A DNA stretch of 64,000 nucleotides from Bacillus sp. X1(2014) (GTDB taxonomy: Bacteria; Bacillota; Bacilli; Bacillales_B; DSM-18226), in NCBI RefSeq assembly GCF_007678255.1, contig NZ_VEED01000002.1, positions 496,001 through 560,000 of the forward strand, given 5' to 3'. Both the position numbers and the translations under genes were made by a program. This document shows, piece after piece, positions 53,087-62,124 of this stretch. The notes below the pieces were generated by a model. That model had not been told where the DNA came from and did not search any database. It saw nothing but the letters and a program-made list of their open reading frames with translations. Within the stretch, counting starts at the first letter, position 1; each line of letters begins with the position of its first letter.

Positions 53087-54562
53087 TTATACTAACGTTT
53101 TTGATAGTTTTACATCCAAATCCTTGAACAATTTTTCTACTAGCAATAAACATTCTGTTTTATCGTAATTTCTATATTGTGTTTCTACTCTTAAGAATAA
53201 TGGATCACCCGCGTAATATCTTTCATATAACTCATGACGGGAACCGAAAGCGGATACTGCAATGTCCGCTGCAATTTTGTAGATTTGCATTTTTTCTTCT
53301 GCATTCACATCCGCACCTCTATAATACTTTTGAATAAGTTCCTTCAAAGGACTATCCATTATATTCATAGATGCTGGCTGGTACATTAACCCGCCTGCTA
53401 AAATCAACTGTAAAATCTCTCTTACTCTTGGATACCATCTATTGCCGGAATTTCTGATCGCATTAAGAGGCTTAAAATCAGGATAGTAGAAACCATCTTT
53501 TGTTTGTAACGCATTTGCTTCGGAAGCTTCAAGCGCTGCTTTCGTTAATTCAATATAAGTGGTAATCTCCCCGATCATGTCCGCAACATGTGGGAATTGA
53601 TTTGTTTTTACCATTTCGGTTGCTTTCATTGCCACACCAGCCACAAATTGAAGTTTCGTTAATAATCTTGTTGAAGTCTGGTGTCCAGTATAATAGGTAC
53701 TAAAACCGCGAATACCTGCTACTTGATGGATATCCTTATAGATAAAAACCCGCTCCCAAGGGACTAATACATCATCAAAAATGAGCACTCCATCAAGTTC
53801 ATCAAACTGACTGGATAGAGGATTATCCATTTTAGCATTGATAGCATATGGTTCCCTTGCGATACACTTTAATCCAGGTGTTGACATTGGAATAGCAAAG
53901 GAAATTGCATATTTTTGTTCTTCCTCTACTGGCTTTTGGTGCGCCTGCGGAAGGGGAAGTAACGGGAATATTAGTACTTCATCTGTATAAGGACCGGCTG
54001 TTGCAAGCATTTTAGCTCCACGGACAATAATCCCTTCTTCTGTTTCTCTTACAACCCCTAAATAAGTAAATTCGTCCGGTTGTTTAGATGCAGGCTGGGT
54101 ACGATCTACCTGTGGATTAATTAATACATGTGTTAAAGATAAATCATTATCCCGAATATACTTATAATAATTTCGCACATTATCTGCAAATTCACCAAAA
54201 TAATCTGCATTAATATACCATCCTAATAACATAGCACTCATAAAATCAGTTGATCTTCCCATGTAGCCATAGGATGTTTCGGCCCATGTTCTGTGCATTT
54301 TTCTTCTAGTCTTTAAATCGTCTATCGATCTCGGAATCATAAACTGAGAACCTGTCAATTCACCCGTTGTTGGTTCTGTATATAACATATGGTCTCTTAA
54401 CGAGGGATCCCATTGTAGATCGTATATGTTTGCTGTAGAACGGACAACAGGCGCAATAACTGGATGGGTTGTCGGGTCCTTTACTAATTCATTGCCAATC
54501 CATGTTTCCGGCGGATTTTTTTTCAACCTTCCAATGTAATCATTTCCTTTAATAGCAGCCAT
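53087..54562 (-). CDS. hpaB: HpaB-family FADH2-dependent phenol monooxygenase
   Basis: A 491-residue member of the 4-hydroxyphenylacetate 3-hydroxylase family. Visible motifs: TWAETSYGYMGRSTDFMSAM (near 92-111), THVLINPQVDR (near 143-153), LMPFAIPMST-like SFAIPMSTPGLK, and DDVLVPWERVFIYKD (near 267-281). It hydroxylates a phenol to a catechol using FADH2 from a separate reductase. No reductase gene (HpaC) is visible in the window. The substrate is not certain; neighbours suggest a phenol that is next opened by an extradiol dioxygenase. Confidence 0.88.
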   Translation of the reverse strand: MAAIKGNDYIGRLKKNPPETWIGNELVKDPTTHPVIAPVVRSTANIYDLQWDPSLRDHMLYTEPTTGELTGSQFMIPRSIDDLKTRRKMHRTWAETSYGYMGRSTDFMSAMLLGWYINADYFGEFADNVRNYYKYIRDNDLSLTHVLINPQVDRTQPASKQPDEFTYLGVVRETEEGIIVRGAKMLATAGPYTDEVLIFPLLPLPQAHQKPVEEEQKYAISFAIPMSTPGLKCIAREPYAINAKMDNPLSSQFDELDGVLIFDDVLVPWERVFIYKDIHQVAGIRGFSTYYTGHQTSTRLLTKLQFVAGVAMKATEMVKTNQFPHVADMIGEITTYIELTKAALEASEANALQTKDGFYYPDFKPLNAIRNSGNRWYPRVREILQLILAGGLMYQPASMNIMDSPLKELIQKYYRGADVNAEEKMQIYKIAADIAVSAFGSRHELYERYYAGDPLFLRVETQYRNYDKTECLLLVEKLFKDLDVKLSKTLV

Positions 54563-54616
54563 TTAACCCGTCCTTTCTTTTATATATTTGTTATTAGATT
54601 AGTATTTTTAATTGTT

Positions 54617-54800
54617 GGCTGTGTTAAACTAGCCTGTTGATTTCCGCTCCAGGCACTTCGCTTTCCGCGGGCGGTCCGGGGAGCCTCCTCGTCGCTGCGC
54701 TCCTGCGGGGTCTCCCCTGCCCCGTACTCCCGCAGGAGTCTTCGTGCCTTCCACTCCAATCAACAGTGTGTCAAAATTAACATTAACCCTTAACACAGCC
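54617..54800. repeat. MITE-like GC-rich palindromic element
   Basis: Terminal inverted repeats GGCTGTGTTAA (54617-54627) and TTAACACAGCC (54790-54800) enclose nested repeats: TGTTGATT/AATCAACA and CTCCTGCGGG/CCCGCAGGAG. The core is far more GC-rich than the surroundings and could fold into one long hairpin. It resembles short dispersed repeats common in Bacillaceae genomes. Its right end supplies part of the TAG stop codon of the hydrolase gene. Confidence 0.75.
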
Positions 54801-55675
54801 TAATTCTTAAAAAAGTCACATACCAATTTATTAACGATTTCTGGCTGATCTGTTTGGCATTGATGTCCGCACTCATCTATATATTCAAATTCTATATTTG
54901 GAAGAATCTTTTCCAATGCATATCCCATTTCAACAGGTGCAAATGTATCATGCTTTCCCCAAATAAATTTTCCAGGGATTTTTAGTTTTGGTAGGGAATC
55001 CTCTATGCTGAATCGGTCCCAGAGTTTTGGTTCTCGACGCATTTTTTCTTGGTATTTGATAAAAGCAGCCGCTGATTCTTTTATGCCAGGTAGAATGGAA
55101 GCTTCATATCGATAGCTAACTAATTCGTCTGTTACCCTGGATTTATCATAACTAATTGCTTCCAAGAAATTGCGCATACCTTCTTCTGTATAGTCATACG
55201 GTCTCATCTTTTGGAAAATTTGATCTTTCTTTAATTCAGGAAGTTCAACCCCTAGGGAATGAGCCAATGTAGCACTTCCTATATATACCAACTTTTTGAC
55301 TCGTTCCGGATGTTCAATTGCATATTTGGCAGCAACGTAGGCACCCTGTGAATTACCGATTAGGTAGACTTCATCCAGACATAAGGCATCAATAAAATCT
55401 CGTACATGATCTACAAGGCTTTGATGTCCTTTGGTTGGCCAAGCATGTGGTCTAGCGTCTGTCCATCCCATGGAAAGCTGGTCCAGTGCTATCGCACGAA
55501 ATCCTTCTTCGGCTAGAAATGGGAGCATGTATCTCCAGCCGGCATATCCTGAAGAGCCCGGCCCGCCGCCATGCAATAGAATGACTGCAGGTCCTTCTGT
55601 TCCTGACCAAGCATAGTGTGTTCGTATTCCGTTTGCTAGTACCCATCCATCGTATATGCCATTTCCTAAATTCAA
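54800..55675 (-). CDS. Alpha/beta hydrolase, meta-cleavage-product hydrolase-like
   Basis: A 291-residue alpha/beta hydrolase. The oxyanion region is LLHGGGPGSSGYAGW (near 34-48), the nucleophile Ser is in LIGNSQGAYVAAKYA (near 105-119), and the catalytic His is in DECGHQCQTDQPE (near 270-282). Length and the GGGPGS motif fit MhpC/BphD/HsaD carbon-carbon hydrolases that act after extradiol cleavage. TTG start with GAGGGAA upstream. The stop codon TAG abuts the MITE-like element. An IclR-type palindrome lies 34 bases before the start. Confidence 0.85.
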   Translation of the reverse strand: MNLGNGIYDGWVLANGIRTHYAWSGTEGPAVILLHGGGPGSSGYAGWRYMLPFLAEEGFRAIALDQLSMGWTDARPHAWPTKGHQSLVDHVRDFIDALCLDEVYLIGNSQGAYVAAKYAIEHPERVKKLVYIGSATLAHSLGVELPELKKDQIFQKMRPYDYTEEGMRNFLEAISYDKSRVTDELVSYRYEASILPGIKESAAAFIKYQEKMRREPKLWDRFSIEDSLPKLKIPGKFIWGKHDTFAPVEMGYALEKILPNIEFEYIDECGHQCQTDQPEIVNKLVCDFFKN

Positions 55676-55708
55676 TTCTTGTTCCCTCTTTTCTTTTTAT
55701 GAACAAAA

Positions 55709-55725
55709 TGTTCACTAAATGAACA
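55709..55725. promoter_or_regulatory. IclR-type operator before the hydrolase gene
   Basis: TGTTCA-CTAAA-TGAACA, perfect arms. A further TGAACA arm three bases away makes TGAACA-AAA-TGTTCA (55700-55714), the same triple arrangement as at 63297-63322. Confidence 0.7.
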
Positions 55726-55806
55726 GTTTACCCTTTTATATTTGTATTAATGTTACTTTTGATTTATGAAGAACCATAGTCAAGATCTTTAGAGTCATGT
55801 TTTCCT

Positions 55807-56694
55807 TTAGACCAATGTTTTACTTTGAAATTTAGGGTGACTCCAGTATTCTACAAACTCAACAAATTCTTGTTGATTCAATGGATATACCACTACTTCC
55901 CACTCAGCATCATTTGGAATTTTTGTATGTCCATAGCCAATTTCCACATCACCTTCTAATCCTGGAATTCGCGTATAAATCTCCATTGTTTTACAGTTAC
56001 CGTGCCGGTTTGGACCACGAACATCTTTATTTAATTGTTTTGCTCGATAATACATCTTCATCAGATCATCGATTGTCTCCACTTCAAACATGACGTGACG
56101 GAAACTTCTAGTTACCTCTTCAACCGCTGACATCGCTAGATTATGATGATTTTCACTGCAGCGGGTAAATACGATTTTATCCCCTACCCAATCGGAAATA
56201 TGGAATCCTAGTACTTCCTCATAAAACTCTACATTTCTTTTAAACTTCTCTTCTTTGACTGCCAGTGTGACATGGACCATATCCATAACATCAATAATGC
56301 CCCTATTTTTTAATTGCGGCTGTGTTACATACGGACCATAAGCAATCTCCACTCGATAACCGGCAGGATCATAGAAGTATAAACATTGTTTCACTTGTCT
56401 GCTTTTAGATTCTTCTGGGGATAAAATAGTAAAGTCTGTATTGGTTTCCTCCAAACGCTTCGCAATTTTTAAGTAATCCATCCGATTGAAAACTTCCCAG
56501 GTAATCGTTCTTATCCCTGGCTCATCAGCTGGATAAAAAGCAAGACGATGATGGTATTTGTCTACAGAAACATAGAGCTGTCCTTCTTCTCCTTCTGAAA
56601 TTTCCCAGTCAAACATTTCACGAAAAAAATCTGCTGATTCTTTGGGGTCAGTTGAATACAAATCGAGATATAAGAGACGTCTTATCAATCTCAT
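55807..56694 (-). CDS. VOC-family extradiol ring-cleavage dioxygenase
   Basis: A 295-residue two-domain type I extradiol dioxygenase. Fe(II) ligands: His in MVHVTLAVKEE (near 143-153), His in FRHVMFEVETID (near 207-218) and Glu in GDVEIGYG (near 254-261). The enzyme would open a catechol made by one of the nearby monooxygenases. ATG at 56694 preceded by AAAGGAGGAG; the longer frame to 56763 lacks a site. A variant IclR-type palindrome lies upstream. Confidence 0.88.
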   Translation of the reverse strand: MRLIRRLLYLDLYSTDPKESADFFREMFDWEISEGEEGQLYVSVDKYHHRLAFYPADEPGIRTITWEVFNRMDYLKIAKRLEETNTDFTILSPEESKSRQVKQCLYFYDPAGYRVEIAYGPYVTQPQLKNRGIIDVMDMVHVTLAVKEEKFKRNVEFYEEVLGFHISDWVGDKIVFTRCSENHHNLAMSAVEEVTRSFRHVMFEVETIDDLMKMYYRAKQLNKDVRGPNRHGNCKTMEIYTRIPGLEGDVEIGYGHTKIPNDAEWEVVVYPLNQQEFVEFVEYWSHPKFQSKTLV

Positions 56695-56847
56695 TCGATT
56701 CTCCTCCTTTGTTTTAGAACCGTTAAATACAGCTTTTTGCCTATTGAACACGTTTACATTCATTCCATTCGCTGCACGACAAAGGAAACGTATTTAACCT
56801 TTCTTTTAGTCTTTGAAATGCAAGTGTTGTTCACTTATCGAAATAAT

Positions 56848-56864
56848 TGTTCACTATAAGAACA
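56848..56864. promoter_or_regulatory. IclR-type operator before the dioxygenase gene
   Basis: TGTTCA-CTATA-AGAACA, one mismatch between arms, in the divergent region 56695-57067, which holds no other gene. Confidence 0.65.
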
Positions 56865-57067
56865 AAACTATATTTACAAATTGCTTATACTCCTTAGTAT
56901 ATCGTATTTATTTAAATTTTCAATAAATTCAATTGAATATATTTTAATTTTTTCCATTTTTTCCTTTTGAACTTTGATAACCTGAGGGAATAACCTTGTC
57001 ATATAGCATTTTTGTCCTGTATAATTCACATTATGATTCAGATAATTCTTAATAAGAGGTGACTCTC

Positions 57068-57832
57068 ATGAGAGACGTCAACATGAAGCCTACAAAATCT
57101 ATTGATAAAGCTATTAAATTATTAAATTGTTTTTCTTATGGGAAACAATTCTTAACCATCAACGAAATTTCGAAAATGGCCAATATTCCTAAATCAACAA
57201 CCTATCGTCTTCTCTGCACATTAGAATCTTATAAATTCATTTATTATAATCCAGAAGATTTAACCTATTGCCTTGGGATCAAAATGTTGGAATATGGTGC
57301 CATTGTTTTAGAACGTTCAAAAATAATCCCTATAGCCAGACCATTTATTGTCGATCTTAATCAAAAAACAGGATTTTCTGTTAACCTCACGGTGAAAGAA
57401 GAAGATCGTTTACTCTTTATTGATAAATCTGAAAGCTTTATTTCCCTTCAATATTCCACGACAGTCGGCAGATCAAGGGATCTTCATTATAGTTCAGCCG
57501 GAAAAATATTTATGGCAGATCTCGATGAGCAAACCGTCCAAGAAGTTTTAGCCCTTTACCCGTTAAAGAAATATACGAACTTTTCGATTGCAGATAACGA
57601 GGAATTTCTGAATGAACTTAAAAAAGTCAAAGAACAAGGTTATGCGATTGATGACAATGAGTCCAATCTAAACGCATTGGCAGTATCAGCAGCCATCAGA
57701 AATGCACAGGACGGAATCGTAGCTGTCATAACAGCTGTAGGACCACGTCAGTTAATCATGGATTATCCGCTTTCTAAATTAGTTACACAGGTCACGGACT
57801 GTGCAAGCCAAGTATCGCTGAAATTTATATAA
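57068..57832 (+). CDS. IclR-family regulator
   Basis: A 254-residue IclR regulator. Winged helix: TINEISKMANIPKSTTYRLL (near 31-50). The effector-binding domain holds VGRSRDLHYSSAGKIFMADL and GYAIDDNESN. ATG at 57068 with AGAGGTG 7 bases upstream. It is divergent from the extradiol dioxygenase gene and so a natural candidate to bind the TGTTCA-N5-TGAACA sites. A terminator follows. Confidence 0.92.
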   Translation: MRDVNMKPTKSIDKAIKLLNCFSYGKQFLTINEISKMANIPKSTTYRLLCTLESYKFIYYNPEDLTYCLGIKMLEYGAIVLERSKIIPIARPFIVDLNQKTGFSVNLTVKEEDRLLFIDKSESFISLQYSTTVGRSRDLHYSSAGKIFMADLDEQTVQEVLALYPLKKYTNFSIADNEEFLNELKKVKEQGYAIDDNESNLNALAVSAAIRNAQDGIVAVITAVGPRQLIMDYPLSKLVTQVTDCASQVSLKFI

Positions 57833-57846
57833 TTTTCTTTTTCTTC

Positions 57847-57879
57847 ATCTTCATCGAAAAATCGGTGGAGATTTTTTTA
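57847..57879 (+). terminator. Terminator after the first iclR gene
   Basis: ATCTTCATCG pairs with CGGTGGAGAT using two G-U pairs, followed by seven T. Confidence 0.65.
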
Positions 57880-57985
57880 TATTTTAATTTAAAGAATTGT
57901 TTGACATTTTAGATAATTCGAGATTAAAATAACACTATGAAACAATTTTTGAGTTATATAAATCACATTGTGAGGTGGCTAATTC

Positions 57986-59182
57986 ATGGTTAGTACAATT
58001 GAAAGCAATGAACTACTTGTTGAGAAAGCTCGTTCCTTAGTCAAAGTTTTAAGAGATCGTGGACCAGTGACAGATGAAATTCGAAGAATTCCTGAAGAAT
58101 CGATTACAGAGTTAAAAAAAATGGATCTTTTTACATTACTTCGTCCCAAAATGTATGGCGGGCTGGAAACAAACATGCGTACGTTTTCAGATGTGATTGT
58201 GGAAATTTCTCGCGGCTGTGCTTCCACCGGCTGGATTTTATCGCTTTGTAATATTCGAGATCTAATGATCGCCGAATCATTTTCCGAAAAAACACATCAA
58301 GAAATCTTCAACTCAATGGATGATGTTGTCTTTGCTGGTGTTTTCAGACCGAGAAAATGTATTGTCGAACGAGTTGAAAGCGGATACATCATTAAGGAAG
58401 GCCATTGGATGTTCTGCTCCGGCTCGCTGCATGCCACATGGGGTTATTTTGGAATGCCTATTGTTGACGAACAAGGAAAAGAAACCGATTTAGCCTTAAT
58501 TACTATTCCGTTTGCTGAATTAGAGATCATTGATGATTGGTTTACATTAGGTTTATGTGGTACCGGAAGTAACAGTGTTAAAGCAACAGACGTTTTTGTT
58601 CCAGACCATCGCGTGGTATCCTTTACGAAAACAACCCAAGGTCAGTTTGATTCCCCACATCTAAGAGATATTCCACTATATAATACAGCTTTGGCTCCTG
58701 CCCTACATTTATCTTTAGGTCTTCCAGGATTAGGTATTGCACAAGCGGCATTAGATACATTTTTAGAAAAACTGCCATATAGAAAAGTCATAAATCTAGG
58801 GGTTAAAAATCAAAAAGATGCGGTCATTACCCATTTACAAGTTGGGGAAGCCTCATTGAAAATTGACACAGCTAAAATGCATTATTATCGTGCAGCAGAT
58901 ACCCTTGATGAATGGGCGAACAGCGGTGAATTTATGGATGTCGAAACAAGGATGAGATGTGCTGCAGATATTGGTTATGCGAATCAGCAATGTAAGGAAG
59001 CCATCGATATCCTTCTAGAGTCTTCAGGCGGCTCTTACGTATATAACAGAGATCCTTTCCAGCGGATTTTCCGAGACTTTTCAACCTTATACGTGCATCG
59101 ATCCATTTCACCTACAAGCTTCAAAGAAAACTACGGCCGCTTGAAAAGTGGGTTAGATTTACATCCGGATGCGCTAATTTAA
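57986..59182 (+). CDS. Acyl-CoA dehydrogenase-fold flavin monooxygenase (HsaA-like)
   Basis: A 398-residue protein of the acyl-CoA dehydrogenase fold, group D monooxygenase branch (HsaA, HpaH-C2 type). LRPKMYGGLETNMRTFSDVI (near 54-73), ISRGCASTGWILSL (near 75-88), GHWMFCSGSLHATWGYFG (near 137-154) and LGLCGTGSNSVKATDVFVPDHRV (near 189-211, in pieces LGLCGTGSNSV and DVFVPDHRV). These use reduced flavin and O2 to hydroxylate phenols. AGGTGG precedes the ATG. It gives the region a second hydroxylase. Confidence 0.85.
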   Translation: MVSTIESNELLVEKARSLVKVLRDRGPVTDEIRRIPEESITELKKMDLFTLLRPKMYGGLETNMRTFSDVIVEISRGCASTGWILSLCNIRDLMIAESFSEKTHQEIFNSMDDVVFAGVFRPRKCIVERVESGYIIKEGHWMFCSGSLHATWGYFGMPIVDEQGKETDLALITIPFAELEIIDDWFTLGLCGTGSNSVKATDVFVPDHRVVSFTKTTQGQFDSPHLRDIPLYNTALAPALHLSLGLPGLGIAQAALDTFLEKLPYRKVINLGVKNQKDAVITHLQVGEASLKIDTAKMHYYRAADTLDEWANSGEFMDVETRMRCAADIGYANQQCKEAIDILLESSGGSYVYNRDPFQRIFRDFSTLYVHRSISPTSFKENYGRLKSGLDLHPDALI

Positions 59183-59189
59183 CGAACTC

Positions 59190-59227
59190 AATCCCAAGTG
59201 AACTCCAATCACTTGGGATTATTTTTT
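59190..59227 (+). terminator. Terminator after the HsaA-like gene
   Basis: AATCCCAAGTGA / TCACTTGGGATT perfect 12-bp stem followed by ATTTTTT. Confidence 0.92.
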
Positions 59228-59251
59228 ATCATGAACGGCTGGGCACCAAAA

Positions 59252-59300
59252 CCAAAAAAGGCTGTCTCTAATCGGTTTTATTCCCTTTAGAGACAGCCTT
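59252..59300 (-). terminator. Terminator after the second iclR gene
   Basis: AAGGCTGTCTCTAA / TTAGAGACAGCCTT 14-bp stem; on the minus strand a T run follows. Confidence 0.9.
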
Positions 59301-59322
59301 TATTCTTAAAATGTATCATTCT

Positions 59323-60111
59323 TTAAAATAATTTGGATGAAACACCGGCATTGAAATACAAGTTTTTGGAGATCTTTTCAGTCGTACTTAATAATTCTTT
59401 AAGAATCTCTTCCTTTTTCCTGAATATTCTACTTCTTGGTCCGCCTACACTGACAGATGCAATAATAGAACCTTTTGAATCTACTATAGGTGCAGCAAAA
59501 CCTACTAGTCCTTCTTCTGCTTCTTCATCATCGAAACCATAGCCGCGTTCTTTCGTAAGCTGCAGCTGGTTGATTAATTCCTTCTTATCTGTAATCGTAT
59601 TATCTGTAAACTTTTTAAGCGGAACATTTTTAAAATAACGTTTAAGATAATCTTCACTTTGGAAACTCAAAAAAACTTTGCCAGAAGGCGTACAATAAAG
59701 CGGTACCACTTTACCCACATATGCAGTAGCAAACATCGTTTCCTTAGCTTCAAATTTGTCAATCATGATAGCAGATTGTTCGCCTAATACGAGAAGAAGA
59801 ATATTTTCGTTCAGTTTATCTCTTAACTCTTCCAGATAAGGTCTCACAATTTCTTTGATGCCTACTCTTTGTAAGACCAGCGCAGAAAGTTGAACAAGCT
59901 TCAATCCCAGCCGATATTTCCCTGTTTCTTCATCTAAATCAAGGATTCCTTTATGTCGTAACGTATATAACAGCCTGAATAAAGTAGTACGGTTCAAATG
60001 AATCCTTTCGCCTATTTCATTTGCCGACAATGGTTGATCTTCATCTTCAAATGCATAAATAACATCTATACCATTGGATAAAGTTTGTAATAAATAAGGA
60101 TCCTTGTCCAT
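59323..60111 (-). CDS. IclR-family regulator, second copy
   Basis: A 262-residue IclR protein. Winged helix: LSANEIGERIHLNRTTLFRLL (near 28-48, as LSANEIGERIH and LNRTTLFRLL). Effector domain: YCTPSGKVFLSF and ERGYGFDDEEAEEGLVGFA. It lies next to the TRAP transporter genes, same strand, 147 bases after them, and may regulate uptake. Confidence 0.92.
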   Translation of the reverse strand: MDKDPYLLQTLSNGIDVIYAFEDEDQPLSANEIGERIHLNRTTLFRLLYTLRHKGILDLDEETGKYRLGLKLVQLSALVLQRVGIKEIVRPYLEELRDKLNENILLLVLGEQSAIMIDKFEAKETMFATAYVGKVVPLYCTPSGKVFLSFQSEDYLKRYFKNVPLKKFTDNTITDKKELINQLQLTKERGYGFDDEEAEEGLVGFAAPIVDSKGSIIASVSVGGPRSRIFRKKEEILKELLSTTEKISKNLYFNAGVSSKLF

Positions 60112-60258
60112 ACAACATCCCTCTCAACGAATAACACATTTTCCTGTAAGAAAATATAGAAGTTTATGTTTATTATAGTAAATATAGGATGACTAATACA
60201 AGCTGATTCTATTAGTAATGAAAAATTATGCTAGTAAAATCGTTATTTTTCCCATTAT

Positions 60259-61560
60259 TTATAGCGACTTACCAGAAATGCCAACTGTAATTTGAGGTAA
60301 GAAAGTTATCAGAATTAAGTCAACAATTAATATAATAAAAAACGGAATTCCTGGTTTTAATAGTCGTTCGAATTTTGTGTTACCAATTTTAGCAGCTACA
60401 AATAATAATAATCCGACTGGCGGTGTTAGTCCTCCAATTGATAAATTTACCAACATGATGATACCAAAATGGATTGGGTCCACTCCCATTCCAGTTACAA
60501 GCGGTAACAGTATTGGAACCGTAATAATCGTTGCTGCAGGGGCCTCCATAAAAGTACCCAATAGGAGCAAAAAGAGATTGATCAATAATATGGTAACTAT
60601 TGGAGATAAATTCGCATTTGCAAACCATTCTGCCAAGGAATGTGGAATTCTTTCTAGTACAAGCCAAATGGAGAAATAGGCTGATGTAGCCATGATGAGA
60701 CCTATACTCGCAGTAGTTACTACGGTGGATTGTAATATTTCTTTTAAGACCGCGAAATTAATCTCTTTATATATGAATTTCCCAATGATTAAGCCATAAA
60801 CAACGGCAATAACAGCAGCTTCTGTTGGCGTAAAATAACCTCCATAGATTCCACCTAATACGATTATTGGCATTAATAAAGCCAAAATGGAATCTTTAAA
60901 GGCTACAAAAATCTCTTTCGGATTCACTTTTTCAGCTGTCGCAGCTGTTTCAGCAATCATTGCCGTATTTCCATAACCATTCATTACACACATGGCATAA
61001 GCCACTACAGCTAAAGATATTCCAATCAAAATTCCAGGAACAATACTTGCAATAAATAATGCTCCTACAGATGTTCCTGCAGCAACCCCATAAATGAGAA
61101 GACCTAAGCTGGGAGGAATGATTCCACCTGTAATACCACTGTGAGCCATTAATGTTGCAGCAAAATTCCGGTCATACCCTGCTTTTATCATCGCAGGAAT
61201 GGTGATGGAACCAATGGCAACCACTGTTGCGATGGCTGAACCAGATATGGCACCAAATAACATACAAGCGACGATTGAAACAATGGCTAAGCCACCCCTC
61301 ATTTGTCCTAAAAAGCTATTAATAAATCCAATTAATCTTTGAGAAATTCCGCCTAATTCCATTATTTTACCAGCCATAATAAAAAAAGGAAGAGCCATTA
61401 GTGTAAAAGAATCTAAAGAACTAAACATTGATTGGGGCAGCCTTGATAATGGTATATCTGAGAGAATACTAGCAATTACTGTCGTAAAGCCCATAGAAAA
61501 GGCAATTGGAACTCCAATCGCAAAAACAACCATTAAGATCCCAACAACTATAAATGTCAT
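60259..61560 (-). CDS. dctM: TRAP transporter large permease DctM
   Basis: A 433-residue DctM protein with about 12 membrane segments. ALPFFIMAGKIMELGGIS (near 55-72), FGAISGSAIATVVAIGSI and HSGITGGIIPPSLGLLIYG (near 138-156) are typical. It carries a carboxylate inward with a sodium gradient. Its ATG overlaps the dctQ stop by 4 bases. Confidence 0.95.
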   Translation of the reverse strand: MTFIVVGILMVVFAIGVPIAFSMGFTTVIASILSDIPLSRLPQSMFSSLDSFTLMALPFFIMAGKIMELGGISQRLIGFINSFLGQMRGGLAIVSIVACMLFGAISGSAIATVVAIGSITIPAMIKAGYDRNFAATLMAHSGITGGIIPPSLGLLIYGVAAGTSVGALFIASIVPGILIGISLAVVAYAMCVMNGYGNTAMIAETAATAEKVNPKEIFVAFKDSILALLMPIIVLGGIYGGYFTPTEAAVIAVVYGLIIGKFIYKEINFAVLKEILQSTVVTTASIGLIMATSAYFSIWLVLERIPHSLAEWFANANLSPIVTILLINLFLLLLGTFMEAPAATIITVPILLPLVTGMGVDPIHFGIIMLVNLSIGGLTPPVGLLLFVAAKIGNTKFERLLKPGIPFFIILIVDLILITFLPQITVGISGKSL

Positions 61561-62057
61561 AAATCTGCCCCACCTTCCTCTATGCCAATCCCTGTTTTCA
61601 AGAATCGAATGATGACATCAAATAAGTTTATCAACATCAACACACCACTTATTGGAATAACCAAATAGATATACGCCATTGGAATATTTATATTTGGGGA
61701 GATTTGTAAAAATGTGGAGCTTACAAGTTCGAGCCCTGTATAAACGAATGTGATTAAAAAAATGCTGCTCGTTATTAACACGAGTACAAATAACAATTTT
61801 TTACCTTTGACAGAAACCTTATCCAGTAATGTATCTACCGCAACATGCGCTCCATGCTGGAAAGCATAGGAGGAACCTAAAAAAATGACCCAAATCATAG
61901 AATACTTTGAAATGTCAGATATCCAGTTAAAGGATGTACCGATTAATTCACGTAAAAGGATTTGCATAAATACTAAAATTACCATCCCTGCCAGCAGTAA
62001 CGAAGTGAAGTTTTTTGTCATTATATTTAATCCGTTAACAAAATTCCGCCACAACAA
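61557..62057 (-). CDS. dctQ: TRAP transporter small permease DctQ
   Basis: A 166-residue four-helix DctQ protein. WISDISKYSMIWVIFLGSSYAF (near 40-61, family signature WxxExxR/K-type region) followed by GAHVAVDTLLDKV. It links the binding protein to DctM. Confidence 0.92.
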   Translation of the reverse strand: MLWRNFVNGLNIMTKNFTSLLLAGMVILVFMQILLRELIGTSFNWISDISKYSMIWVIFLGSSYAFQHGAHVAVDTLLDKVSVKGKKLLFVLVLITSSIFLITFVYTGLELVSSTFLQISPNINIPMAYIYLVIPISGVLMLINLFDVIIRFLKTGIGIEEGGADL

Positions 62058-62124
62058 TAATCACACCATCCTTCTATTAAAATAAGCGGGAAATAAAATC
62101 TTCCCGCTATATATATAGAAATCA

